This document shows, piece by piece, positions 55,765 to 64,000 of a stretch of 64,000 nt of DNA. Position numbers and translations under genes: made by a program. The stretch is taken from positions 106,232 to 170,231 of the forward strand of contig NZ_WTLI01000007.1 in the NCBI RefSeq assembly GCF_011421635.1. The letters run 5' to 3'. Numbering within the stretch: position 1 is the stretch's first letter; each line of letters starts with the position of its first letter. The notes below the pieces were generated by a model. The model did no database searches, was not told the origin of the DNA, and saw only the letters and a list, made by a program, of their open reading frames with translations. This DNA is from Paenibacillus turpanensis. Its GTDB lineage: Bacteria > Bacillota > Bacilli > Paenibacillales > YIM-B00363.

Positions 55765-55875
55765 TTCATTTTCACTCCTTTTTACATGATGCTCTATCTT
55801 ATGTATGACCAGGGTAGACGGAATGGATGTTTGGCTCCGGTTAGAGGCCTAATATCAGGCTGTATTGTGGAGTAA

Positions 55876-55918
55876 TAAAAAAAGCGACCCCTCCCCACGA
55901 GCATGGGAAGAAGTCGCC
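55876..55918 (-). terminator. terminator of asparaginase gene
   Basis: Minus-strand stem GCGAC...GTCGC with inner TTCCC/GGGGA pairs, followed by seven T residues, just after the asparaginase stop. Confidence 0.85.
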
Positions 55919-55930
55919 GTTCCATTCATT

Positions 55931-57061
55931 TTAGTACTCTGCAAAGTATTCCTTAATTTTATCGGCATCAGTTGTTTTCGTGAGCGCCAGCATGAGCAGG
56001 ATGCGGGCTTTTTGCGGATTCAAGGACATGGAAGTGATCTGCCCTCTTGGGGTGACGATTCCCGAGCCTACGCGGGAGGAACGGACAACAACGACACCTT
56101 TTTCTGCGGCATCCTCTAAAGCCTCGGAGCCAATGCTGGACAGCGAGCCGTTGCCGGACCCGGCTGTGACGATGCCTTTAGCGCCTGCTTCAACGGCAGC
56201 ATCGTATAAGTATCTGCCTTCGTTTTGGTAGCTGTAAATAATGTCTACCTGAGGAAGCTCGGTTAAGCCGGATACGTCAAAGACGGACTCTGTGGTATGC
56301 TTTGCGGTAATTTCGCTGTAGAAATAAGGGACGCCGCCGGCGATCATACCGATATATCCTTGCTCGGTCGCTTTGAAGGTGTCCAAAGCAGTGGTGTTTG
56401 TCTTGGTTGTGTGGCGGGCGGAGCCGATGCGATCATTGAGCATGATCATCACGCCGCGGCCTTTAGCCTCTTCTGTTCCGGCGAGCAGTACCGAGTTGTA
56501 AAGATTCATTGGACCGTCAGCGCTAATGGCAGTTGCCGGACGCATAGCGCCTACGACGACGACAGGCTTATCGCTTTTTACTGTAAGATTTAGGAAATAG
56601 GCCGTTTCTTCCAGGGTGTCTGTGCCATGCGTGACGACGACGCCGTCCACCTCGTCTGTTTTCAAAAGCTCGTTAATGCGATTCGCCAGTTTAATCAGCG
56701 TTTCGTTATTTACGTTCGGGCTGCCGGTGTTGGCAATTTGTTCGCCGCTGACATTGGCGATCTCCGCCATTTCGGGGACGGCGCTAATAAGGATGTCTAC
56801 CCCCAGTGCGCCGGCTTTATAGCCGGTTGTTGACGTATTGGAAGCGGCCGAGCCGGCGATCGTCCCGCCAGTGGCAAGAATGGTTACATTGGGCAGCTCT
56901 TTCTTCTTCTCTTCTTTTGCTGCAGCTGTGGACGAAGCAGGGGGCAGGGCCGTACTAGCAGTACTCTTAAGCGGAGCCTCGGCAAGTGCTGTGCCTGCAA
57001 AAAGGGTGGCGATTAAGGCGCTTGCGGTAATGGAGTTCACTAACTTGTTTTTGATGGTCAT
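55931..57061 (-). CDS. ansZ: exported type II L-asparaginase
   Basis: 376 residues. Signal peptide (about 1-27, AFAGTALA-type end in LFAGTALA), a short linker, then the asparaginase fold. First catalytic motif [14 protein letters not shown], second [16 protein letters not shown], both with the Thr nucleophiles, plus [12 protein letters not shown] and [10 protein letters not shown]. It hydrolyses extracellular L-asparagine to aspartate and ammonia. GAGGAGAAATT precedes the ATG. A SigmaA promoter with an overlapping GlnR/TnrA box indicates nitrogen control, as for B. subtilis ansZ. Confidence 0.93.
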   Translation of the reverse strand: MTIKNKLVNSITASALIATLFAGTALAEAPLKSTASTALPPASSTAAAKEEKKKELPNVTILATGGTIAGSAASNTSTTGYKAGALGVDILISAVPEMAEIANVSGEQIANTGSPNVNNETLIKLANRINELLKTDEVDGVVVTHGTDTLEETAYFLNLTVKSDKPVVVVGAMRPATAISADGPMNLYNSVLLAGTEEAKGRGVMIMLNDRIGSARHTTKTNTTALDTFKATEQGYIGMIAGGVPYFYSEITAKHTTESVFDVSGLTELPQVDIIYSYQNEGRYLYDAAVEAGAKGIVTAGSGNGSLSSIGSEALEDAAEKGVVVVRSSRVGSGIVTPRGQITSMSLNPQKARILLMLALTKTTDADKIKEYFAEY

Positions 57062-57111
57062 GTTAGAATTTCTCCTCTCTGTATTGGAAAGCTGTGCCTT
57101 CTACAAAAAGG

Positions 57112-57141
57112 ATCATACTTTAAATGTTTGTTTCGTGTCAA
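57112..57141 (-). promoter_or_regulatory. SigmaA promoter of asparaginase gene
   Basis: TTGACA (57141-57136), an 18-bp spacer and TATGAT (57117-57112) on the minus strand, 50 bp before the start codon. Confidence 0.82.
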
Positions 57142-57152
57142 GTAATATGACA
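57136..57152. promoter_or_regulatory. GlnR/TnrA-type box overlapping the asparaginase -35
   Basis: TGTCA-N7-TGACA, an exact match to the TGTNAN7TNACA consensus shared by GlnR and TnrA. It includes the -35 hexamer, a position that favours repression when occupied. Confidence 0.75.
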
Positions 57153-57198
57153 TAAACTTGGGGTGATGGTGTTAATTGATGGTGACTCAAATCCAAAA

Positions 57199-57215
57199 TG
57201 TAACATAATATGACG
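57199..57215. promoter_or_regulatory. second, upstream GlnR/TnrA-like box
   Basis: TGTAA-N7-TGACG, one mismatch from TGTNAN7TNACA. It lies exactly 63 bp (six helical turns) from the first box, so both dimers would sit on the same face of DNA. Confidence 0.55.
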
Positions 57216-57299
57216 TAAGCAAAGTCGATATCAAGTCAAATCGAGTCTTTTGCCTATGCGATAGATAAACGCGGGGATAGAAATGGGGGGCTAAGCATA

Positions 57300-57323
57300 G
57301 AGGCCAAAACTCAAGGCGGCCTC
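57300..57323 (-). terminator. weak terminator-like hairpin after diguanylate cyclase gene
   Basis: GAGGCC/GGCCTC with a 12-nt loop, 34 bp after the stop; no clear T run. Confidence 0.35.
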
Positions 57324-57356
57324 CGTGATCTCCTCACTTCAGCCGCCCCTATGTGG

Positions 57357-58937
57357 TCAATCTCCGTCATATACTGCGATTCCGTTTTTGCTGCCGCGTT
57401 TCACGGCATACATCGCTTCATCCGCTTTCCGAAGCAATGCCGTTAGGTCGGACGCATGGCGCGGATACAAGCTGATTCCGGCGCTAAAGGAAATGGACAG
57501 CTCCGCCTCATTGTGGATCAAAGGATGTTCTGTAAAAGGCAATAAACGATGAGAGGCCTCTTTTTCCACGGTGGCTGTGTCATTGCTGGACGGGAGGATC
57601 AGAACAAATTCATCGCCGCCGATGCGTCCGAGCAGATCGTTTGAACCTGCGTGCTTCCTTAAAACCTCTGCTATATGCTGCAAATACCGATCCCCAACCA
57701 GATGACCGTAGGTGTCGTTAATGGGCTTGAAGTTGTCCAAATCGATCAGGATGAAAGCAAAAGGCTCCTCCCTATGAATCTTTCCTTCAAGCAGCTCCTG
57801 AATCGCAGCGCGGTTATAAAGCCCGGTGAGAGGATCGTGGTGCGCTAAATATTTATAGCTTCGTTCCGATTCGAGCAGTCTGCGTTCTGTTTCTTTGAGT
57901 GAAGTAACATTCGTGAGATGCACGACGAGGAGCTCTTCGTCGGCTTCTTGAATGACATCAAGGCTGGCAATCAAATCAAGCCGGCCCGCGTTCGGGTGAT
58001 TCATTTGGACTTCCCAAGATGTGTCCATGCTTCGATCCTGAAGAAACGAGGCAAGCTTACCCTTTAAGCTCACTCCTTCATTCATATAAAGGTGACAGAG
58101 TGCATTGGCATCGGAACCGGAAAAGCCTTCGAACAGCACCTTAGCCCGAGGGTTCATTTCGATAACCCGGCCTTCTTGATTGAGCAGGAGAATGGAGGTC
58201 GGTGCGGATTGAAACAAGATCTGAAACAGCTTTCGATAATCCGGGAGAAAATCGTATTTTCCGACAATATGGCGAAGTACGAAGCCCCAGACTAAGTATC
58301 CGATAAAATAAAGCATCATGGCGTTCCGTGTATCCAGAAATGCAGCTTGTAAAAGGAAGGTTACGAAGACAAACCAGGTGAAGAGTCCGAACAAACTAAG
58401 AAGCAGGGACCGAAGCAGCCTTCTTCGTTTGGTCTCTTTGGTGCGAAACCAGGAAACGGCAAGAATGGCAACCGACAAGAAAATATAGCCGGCCACATAA
58501 GACAAGGTAAGCACCAGCATCAGGGGATGAAGCGGACTGCGTCCGCCCGTAACTTCCGCATTATATAATACATGATGCTCCATACTGGCCAGCAGGATGA
58601 ACAATTTGATAAATGGAGCAGCATAGATTAGGGGCAGCCAGCGCTGCAGCCTTCTTGTCACGGGACTTCCGACCAGTATGCAAAGATGGACCAGAAAACA
58701 AATGATTAACAATAACATGGGCCCGTTCCCGTACAGCACAATCTGCACTTGGTACTGAGGAAGCAGCGAGGTTTTTAAGTACTCTCCCAAAAAATAAAAC
58801 AAAAAAGATAGCATGAGCAGTCCGGCCACCCGGTTGAGCGGACTTTTTTTGTTTCGAGAAAAGATCGTGATGGCCATATAAAAGAAAAAGTAAGTGGGAA
58901 GCAGAATGGTTAAAAAATCCATAAACAAATCATTCAT
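57357..58937 (-). CDS. membrane diguanylate cyclase (7TM-PAS-GGDEF)
   Basis: 526 residues. Seven or so N-terminal membrane helices (about 5-240), a PAS domain (about 250-345, ILLLNQEGRVIEMNPRAKVLF) and a GGDEF domain (about 370-520) with DPLTGLYNRAAI and an intact GRIGGDEFVLIL active site. It should make c-di-GMP from two GTP. The product-inhibition I site (RxxD five residues before GGDEF) is changed to GSND, so feedback control may be lost. ATG follows AAGGAATCC. A second cyclase lies 1.4 kb away. Confidence 0.93.
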   Translation of the reverse strand: MNDLFMDFLTILLPTYFFFYMAITIFSRNKKSPLNRVAGLLMLSFLFYFLGEYLKTSLLPQYQVQIVLYGNGPMLLLIICFLVHLCILVGSPVTRRLQRWLPLIYAAPFIKLFILLASMEHHVLYNAEVTGGRSPLHPLMLVLTLSYVAGYIFLSVAILAVSWFRTKETKRRRLLRSLLLSLFGLFTWFVFVTFLLQAAFLDTRNAMMLYFIGYLVWGFVLRHIVGKYDFLPDYRKLFQILFQSAPTSILLLNQEGRVIEMNPRAKVLFEGFSGSDANALCHLYMNEGVSLKGKLASFLQDRSMDTSWEVQMNHPNAGRLDLIASLDVIQEADEELLVVHLTNVTSLKETERRLLESERSYKYLAHHDPLTGLYNRAAIQELLEGKIHREEPFAFILIDLDNFKPINDTYGHLVGDRYLQHIAEVLRKHAGSNDLLGRIGGDEFVLILPSSNDTATVEKEASHRLLPFTEHPLIHNEAELSISFSAGISLYPRHASDLTALLRKADEAMYAVKRGSKNGIAVYDGD

Positions 58938-59061
58938 TGAGAGGATTCCTTATCGTTGGTTTAAAATGTGGTAATTACATAATTATAAAGTTTTCGCAGT
59001 GTTTTTCATAGAAGTTTTAATACTTTTGGCCTATTGATGATTGTCGAAAATTGGAAGGTGA

Positions 59062-59093
59062 AAAACCCAGGCCAAATAGATAGCCAGGGTTTC
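59062..59093 (-). terminator. terminator of arginine-deiminase-fold gene
   Basis: Minus-strand AAACCC-T-GGC/GCC-T-GGGTTT stem with T run, 26 bp after the stop. The rest of 58938-59118 shows nothing else. Confidence 0.8.
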
Positions 59094-59118
59094 CAAAAAG
59101 CGGTGTAAGGGAGCGAAT

Positions 59119-60108
59119 TTATAGTAAAGATTCTCGGATCAGCGGCAGTGTGCAGCAGTGGATGCCGCCGCCCATTTTTTTGATTTCTGATATATCTACG
59201 GAAATCACCTCTACTCCATTGTGGGATAACACATCCATCGTGTATACAGCATCACTTGAGCATAATACTTTTCCGGGTGAGACGGCGAGTGCATTGATGG
59301 CCAGGGTGGGATCACGCAGATCGACATGAAGCATCTCAATACTTCTTTTGTGAAGCTCGTCAAGAAACCAGAAAGGAAGCAAAGCAGTATTAACTAACGC
59401 TTTGTGCTGGTCGACCATAAGAAACGCCTCATCCAAGTGAATAATGGATGCGGGCAGATCAATACAGATAAGTTCTATATCTTGAAAAGCTAAAATTTGT
59501 TTGACCTGCTCGATGCCTTGAGGGTTTACGCGCTCCGAACGCCCGATTACTGCGGTTCGTTCATCCAACATGATGAAGCTGCCGCCCTCCGCGAACCCGT
59601 TTCCTTGGACCATTCCAAGAACGGGAATCCCTATTTGGCTGAAGGTTTCTGCGGCGAGTCTGGTTTCACCGTAGCGAATATATAATGCGAAGCGAGATAA
59701 GATGACGCCGCCTGGGATCACCATTCCGAGGTCACGGGTATACATGCAGTCAGGCCACCGCTCCGTTTGACCCTGCAGATTGATGATCTCCACTCCCTCT
59801 TTTTCCAATGCAGCCTGTAAGCCTTTATGTTGACTTTGGAGCAGTTCAAGGTCGGGGAGGCTGGGGCTGCGGCTGTTGCTTAATCTGCCTTTGATTTGAT
59901 TCAACAGGAGCGGACCGGACTCGATTTGGCCCGTTTGTTCATGAAGCTTCACGACCTCGCGGCCAGGACAATGCATCAATACTTTATGGATTTTTCCAAC
60001 AGGGTTGTCCATCCCCCATTTATGATTCCAGATCGCTTCTAGAAGCATGCTGTCGTGAAACGTTTCTTTTACTAGTTTACGTGATAAGTAAGGGAAGTCT
60101 GAGGTCAT
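59119..60108 (-). CDS. arginine deiminase/amidinotransferase-fold enzyme
   Basis: 329 residues. The guanidino-modifying catalytic set is visible: acidic residue in MYTRDLGMV, the FAEGGSF loop, the His in IIHLDEAF, and the Cys near the end in GGGIHCCTL. This fits arginine deiminase, DDAH or amidinotransferase relatives; the reaction and substrate cannot be chosen from sequence alone. ATG 60108 has AAAGGAG upstream. It stands alone between two diguanylate cyclase genes and is divergent from the second. Confidence 0.82.
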   Translation of the reverse strand: MTSDFPYLSRKLVKETFHDSMLLEAIWNHKWGMDNPVGKIHKVLMHCPGREVVKLHEQTGQIESGPLLLNQIKGRLSNSRSPSLPDLELLQSQHKGLQAALEKEGVEIINLQGQTERWPDCMYTRDLGMVIPGGVILSRFALYIRYGETRLAAETFSQIGIPVLGMVQGNGFAEGGSFIMLDERTAVIGRSERVNPQGIEQVKQILAFQDIELICIDLPASIIHLDEAFLMVDQHKALVNTALLPFWFLDELHKRSIEMLHVDLRDPTLAINALAVSPGKVLCSSDAVYTMDVLSHNGVEVISVDISEIKKMGGGIHCCTLPLIRESLL

Positions 60109-60325
60109 GCAGCAGTTCTCCTTTGCTTAAAATAGGTGTACTATCTAGCTTTCCCGGCTATTTGGATTCCAATCGCAGCTTATAACAATGCATCCGATTA
60201 TTTCGTTTGAGAGCTATAGGTTGGCTGAATGGTTCGACATTTAATGACATTATTCGTCAAAAACTATATTTATCTGTCCCTAAACGTTGTATACTGTAGT
60301 TAGCACGCATTAAAGGGGAATCCGC

Positions 60326-61675
60326 ATGAATACGCCTAAGCTTTTATTGAATGTATCGATCGTCGCCGTGTTTTTTGTGTCTTTTATATGGTTGAAGGTG
60401 AATTATTTTCATCAGTTGGCCTATTCGATTCACTTAAGCTTGGATCTTGCGGCTACTCTGGTTGTCTGCCTGTTTTTACAGCCGGTGTTAATCCACGTAT
60501 TAAAAAGCTTTCGAAGAGCGGCGATCAGTATTGTCATCGGAGCCACCTTTATTCTGTCGCTTTTGTGGAATGCGGAACGAAGCTTCCTTTTTCAAGAGGG
60601 GTTAGAAATCGAGTTGTATTTTTTCCCAATCATCCTTTCATCTTTATATTTATCGATGAGGACAAGTCTCATCGCAGCGGCAGCTGCGGCTCTGTCGCAT
60701 ATGATTTTGAATCTTTTCTTTATCGGGTTTCGCGTGGAGTTCTTGCTGCAGGGTGCGCTTTGGTTCCTGACGCTCGGGCTGATGGTGATGATGATTGTTC
60801 AGACGATGAGGAGCCGCGACAAAATTTTGAATAAACGGAATGTGCTTATTCAAGAATCGAATTCACTGATCCTGGGGATGGACAGTGCCGGAAAGATTGA
60901 TTTATGCAATAAGAAAATGGTGGACCTTTTCGGGCTTGAAAGTACGCAAATTATGGGGCAGTATTTTTGGAAAATTGAGAAGCTGGTCGTAAACAAAGAG
61001 GCGCTGAAAATATTTCAGCTGCTGCATGATGATATAGAGCATAAGAATGGCGAGCTGGAGCTAGAAATGAGCGGTGAAGTACACTGCTTCATTATCGATT
61101 CCTATGCACTAAAGGACAATGGGTTGATAAGCGGGAAAATGATCGTCCTAAGGGATATTTCGGAGCGCAAAGAAATGGAGCAGCAATTGCTCGAGCTTTC
61201 GATCACCGATGAGCTTACGAAGCTTCATAATCGCAGATATTTTGACCAGAAATTTAAAGAGGAAATTATTCGTTCCGAACGCTATCACCATCCGCTCTCC
61301 CTCATTTTAGTGGATCTTGACCATTTTAAAAGAATAAATGATACTTACGGTCATTCGATGGGGGATGAAGTTCTTAAGCGTGTTGCATCGGCCTTAAGAG
61401 AATCGGTTAGACTTACCGATCTTTGTGCGCGTATGGGAGGGGAAGAATTTGTTGTGCTGCTTCCTGAGACGGACGCGACGGAAGCCTTCATTGTGGCGAA
61501 CCGAATATCGGAGTGTATTCGGGAATTAGCGTTTGAAGGGTTTCGAATAACGGCCTCGCTTGGTGTCACAACACATCTTCACGATTTTCATAATCAGAAA
61601 ATGATTGATGCTGCGGATCAGGCCCTCTATCTTGCCAAGGAGAGCGGCAGAAATCAGGTTTGTGTGGCCGAATAG
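60326..61675 (+). CDS. membrane diguanylate cyclase (5TM-PAS-GGDEF)
   Basis: 449 residues. Five to six N-terminal membrane helices resembling a 5TM-LYT receptor region (about 8-170), a PAS domain (about 180-285: LILGMDSAGKIDLCNKKMVDLFG) and GGDEF domain (about 290-445) with ITDELTKLHNRRYF and the variant signature GGEEF, which is catalytically competent in many cyclases. The I site RLTD is intact five residues upstream, so product inhibition is expected, unlike the other cyclase here. AAAGGGGAA precedes the ATG. Confidence 0.93.
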   Translation: MNTPKLLLNVSIVAVFFVSFIWLKVNYFHQLAYSIHLSLDLAATLVVCLFLQPVLIHVLKSFRRAAISIVIGATFILSLLWNAERSFLFQEGLEIELYFFPIILSSLYLSMRTSLIAAAAAALSHMILNLFFIGFRVEFLLQGALWFLTLGLMVMMIVQTMRSRDKILNKRNVLIQESNSLILGMDSAGKIDLCNKKMVDLFGLESTQIMGQYFWKIEKLVVNKEALKIFQLLHDDIEHKNGELELEMSGEVHCFIIDSYALKDNGLISGKMIVLRDISERKEMEQQLLELSITDELTKLHNRRYFDQKFKEEIIRSERYHHPLSLILVDLDHFKRINDTYGHSMGDEVLKRVASALRESVRLTDLCARMGGEEFVVLLPETDATEAFIVANRISECIRELAFEGFRITASLGVTTHLHDFHNQKMIDAADQALYLAKESGRNQVCVAE

Positions 61676-61743
61676 TGGTATAGGTAAATTTAGTTGTGTC
61701 CCGGGCGTTTTGGCTGTGGATGAAACATAGAATGAGACTTTTG

Positions 61744-61768
61744 GGGCGCCGTTATGGTGCTCTTTTTG
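61744..61768 (+). terminator. terminator after second diguanylate cyclase
   Basis: GGGCGCC/GGTGCTC stem with two G-U pairs and GTTAT loop followed by TTTTT. Confidence 0.75.
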
Positions 61769-61922
61769 TTTGTGTTTGAAGTGCGTTCCTTTGATAAAAA
61801 AAGAAATGTTGAATCTAGAAAACGATGGTATAATGTGAAAAGTGTTGAAAACGGTCGATTGGTGTCGAAATGGTTTCATCTGGTATTTAAATAGTTCAGC
61901 TTAGTAGAGGGGATTAGACAGC

Positions 61923-64000
61923 ATGATGGGGAAGCGGCAAAATGCAGCAAAAGGGTTCGTTGTGTTACTTATTTTCACGATGGTTTTATCGATGTTCAGC
62001 ACCACGATTCACGCAATAACGCCAACGGGCGAACCTGCTAAAGCATGGCAGCCGGTTGGAACGCCGGGATTTACTTCAAGCTCAACGGTTTGGGATTCGA
62101 TCGTAATTGAACAAGGGGTTCCTTACATCGCATATGAAGACAGAAGCAGGATGGGCAAACTGACCGTCCGGAAATTTAACGGCAGCAGCTGGGTGCTTGT
62201 AGGAAGCGCCGGCTTTACAGCAGGCGGCGCAGGCCATATTTCGCTGAAGTTTTATCAAGGTGTACCTTATGTGGCCTATCAGGATACCGATATGATGACC
62301 GGCGCGATGAAGGCCAGTGTTATGAAGTTTAATGGCTCAAGCTGGGTCGCTGTTGGAAGTCTTGGATTTTCTGAGGGGAATGTAGACTTTGTTTCGTTTG
62401 ACATTGATGATTTGAGCGGTACCCCTTATGTAGCATATCGGGACAATGCATATAATGGGCAAGCAACCGTAAAGAAGTTTGACGGCTTGGAATGGGTCAA
62501 CGTTGGACCTCCGGGCTTTTCAACGGGGATTGCCACAGACAACAGCCTTTTTATTGAAAATGGTGTACCGTATTTGGCCTACAATGATCATGCATTATAT
62601 AGCAAAGCTGTTGTGATGGCATTTAATGGGCTGGATTGGGAACCGGTCGGAACAGAGGGGTTCACTTCCAGCTCTGCGACTTCAACTTCATTAGTAGTAT
62701 ATCAGGGGATCCCTTATATTGCTTTTCGAGATAACGCAAACGGTCTGAAAGCGTCCGTTATGACATTCGATGGATTCGAATGGAACTACCTTGGTACCCC
62801 GGGCTTTTCCGCTGGGGAAGCATTTTCCGTAGTCATGACGCATGAGAACGGGAAGCTGTACGTGGCCTATCAGGATAGAGTCAATGGGAAGAAAGCGACT
62901 GTAAAGACATTCAATGGCGTCGATTGGGAAACGGTAGGGAGCGGCGGCTTCTCGGCAGGCGAAGCGCATTTCCTCTCTATTGCAGTAGACAATGGCACGC
63001 CGTATGTATCTTATAATGACAGGTTTTATTCAGGAAAAGCGACGGTAATGTCGTACCGGGAGCTTCCGCCGCAGGTAGAGCCTGTGACGGCGAATCCCAC
63101 CGGCAGCATGGTTGTGCCCGGTACGACGGTTGCATTGACATCCGCCACGCCGGATGCTGTGATCCACTATACAATGAACGGCGCGACGCCGACGAGCGCA
63201 AGCCCGGTCTATACCGGCCCGATCGCGATTACGAGCGCGGTGACGCTAAAGGCGATCGCGGTGAAGGCGGGGATGCTGGACAGCGTAGTCATGAGCGAGA
63301 GTTATACCTTGATGCAGCCGGCGGGTGTGCCTGCAGCCAGCCCGGCCGGCGGAGAGGTAGTGCCGGGGGCGACGGTTGCACTGGCAAGCAGCACGCTGGA
63401 TGCGGCGATCCACTATACCTTGGACGGTACGACACCTACGAGTGCGAGCTCGCTATATAACGCCCCGATCACGATTACGGGCGCGGTGACGCTTAAGGCA
63501 GTCGCGGTGAAGGCGGGGATGTTGGACAGTTCGGTGATGAGCGAGAGCTATACACTGATGCAGCCGGTCTCGGTGCCGACGGCAAGTCCTGCCGGCGGAG
63601 CAGCAGCACCCGGCACGGCGGTTGTATTAACGAGCAGCACACTGGATGCAGCAATTCACTACACAATCGACGGCACGGCACCGACGATTGCAAGCCCGGT
63701 ATATAACGGGCCGATTCCAATTACGGGGGACATGACCGTTCGGGCGATCGCTGTGAAAGCTGGAATGCTAAACAGTGCGGTGATGAGCGAGAGCTACACC
63801 TTACTTCCTCCGTCGCCGTCCGGAATTTCTTTTGACAAGCAGTCGTACGAGATGGACGAAAATAGCTCTGTCCCCATGCAATTATTTGTATCGTACTTGG
63901 AAGGCGGGAGCGATGAGGTTACCTCGTACGCCCAGTACTCATTTTCCCCGGGTGGAGTGGCGCAGGTTACTTCCTCAGGAACGCTGAAGGCCATGAATGC
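61923..64000 (+). CDS. exported repeat protein with chitobiase-C-like domains, 3' truncated by window edge
   Basis: At least 692 residues and still open at base 64000. Signal peptide (about 1-38, ends STTIHA). Then about seven 60-residue blade-like repeats with the pattern KFNGxxWxxVGxxGFSxGxA ... GxPYVAYxD (about 45-375), suggesting a beta-propeller. Three chitobiase/beta-hexosaminidase C-terminal-like modules follow (about 385-625), each with HYTxDGTxPTxASxxY. A further beta-sandwich with SFDKQSYEMDENSS begins at about 635. TAGAGGGGATT precedes the ATG. By comparison with its neighbours it may end in SLH domains beyond the window. Confidence 0.85.
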   Translation, partial: MMGKRQNAAKGFVVLLIFTMVLSMFSTTIHAITPTGEPAKAWQPVGTPGFTSSSTVWDSIVIEQGVPYIAYEDRSRMGKLTVRKFNGSSWVLVGSAGFTAGGAGHISLKFYQGVPYVAYQDTDMMTGAMKASVMKFNGSSWVAVGSLGFSEGNVDFVSFDIDDLSGTPYVAYRDNAYNGQATVKKFDGLEWVNVGPPGFSTGIATDNSLFIENGVPYLAYNDHALYSKAVVMAFNGLDWEPVGTEGFTSSSATSTSLVVYQGIPYIAFRDNANGLKASVMTFDGFEWNYLGTPGFSAGEAFSVVMTHENGKLYVAYQDRVNGKKATVKTFNGVDWETVGSGGFSAGEAHFLSIAVDNGTPYVSYNDRFYSGKATVMSYRELPPQVEPVTANPTGSMVVPGTTVALTSATPDAVIHYTMNGATPTSASPVYTGPIAITSAVTLKAIAVKAGMLDSVVMSESYTLMQPAGVPAASPAGGEVVPGATVALASSTLDAAIHYTLDGTTPTSASSLYNAPITITGAVTLKAVAVKAGMLDSSVMSESYTLMQPVSVPTASPAGGAAAPGTAVVLTSSTLDAAIHYTIDGTAPTIASPVYNGPIPITGDMTVRAIAVKAGMLNSAVMSESYTLLPPSPSGISFDKQSYEMDENSSVPMQLFVSYLEGGSDEVTSYAQYSFSPGGVAQVTSSGTLKAMN
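63074..63800 (+). repeat. three tandem about 246-bp repeats encoding chitobiase-C-like modules
   Basis: Units starting at about 63074, 63321 and 63567 share strongly similar DNA and end with SESYTL-coding sequence; each encodes about 82 residues with the TPTSAS-type core. Similarity at DNA level suggests recent expansion. Confidence 0.8.

Noticed and set aside
61790-61922. Leader of the repeat surface protein checked for a second c-di-GMP riboswitch
   Set aside because: The GCAAAGCC and GGCAGCCGGGTTGC type elements are absent; only a TATAAT near 61829 is seen.

Overview
The window looks like a chromosomal segment of a spore-forming, S-layer-bearing Firmicute, most likely Paenibacillus or a close relative. 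The indications are four proteins carrying triple S-layer-homology (SLH) modules, large carbohydrate-active surface enzymes, tiny YjcZ-type spore proteins, a CotD-like coat protein, SigmaA promoters, GlnR/TnrA-type boxes and a c-di-GMP-I riboswitch. No tRNA, rRNA, CRISPR array, prophage or intact transposon was seen.

Layout. 1-2607: 3' part of an SLH-anchored pectate lyase. 2866-4294: TetR regulator, DUF3995 membrane protein and a MutT-type Nudix hydrolase. 4332-12740 (minus): a chemosensory operon cheA-cheW-mcp-mcp-cheR-cheB. Its leader carries a SigmaA promoter, a c-di-GMP-I riboswitch aptamer and an intrinsic terminator, so the whole pathway appears to answer to cyclic di-GMP. 13046-18738: small spore-type peptides, a DUF1796 papain-like peptidase, a two-protein azoline-forming (TOMM/YcaO) maturation pair with the diagnostic C-terminal PxPxP, and a convergent mini-tyrosinase; no conventional precursor peptide is visible. 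18924-20569: a membrane protein and a decayed kinase-GAF-LuxR regulator. 20694-24814 (minus): a small secreted protein, three ABC permeases, an ATPase and a lipoprotein.

25208-26643 (minus): a DPBB/RlpA-like gene fragment, a methyltransferase and a small Tyr/Gly-rich protein. 26902-31575 (minus): a giant deacetylase-CBM-GH10-CBM9-SLH surface xylanase with a probable CcpA site. 31928-35922: an ABC exporter fused to a cyclic-nucleotide-binding-type domain, a PH-domain protein and a helical protein. 35939-40197: DUF421 protein, MerR regulator coupled to a multidrug-type ABC exporter, and an XRE regulator with a small membrane protein. 40363-45115: a two-component system divergent from a lantibiotic-immunity type ABC transporter. 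45361-55439: two very large SLH surface proteins separated by a GLUG-type gene fragment; the second contains an in-frame 327-bp tandem repeat. 55534-64000: CotD-like protein, exported asparaginase with two GlnR/TnrA-type boxes, two membrane diguanylate cyclases flanking an arginine-deiminase-fold enzyme, and the 5' part of a repeat-rich surface protein.

Themes. Three lines of function recur: plant polysaccharide attack at the cell surface, c-di-GMP signalling (two cyclases plus a riboswitch-controlled chemosensory operon), and peptide maturation, export or resistance (TOMM pair, secreted peptide with ABC genes, immunity-type ABC with two-component system). Family assignments rest on reading motifs by eye; no database search was run.
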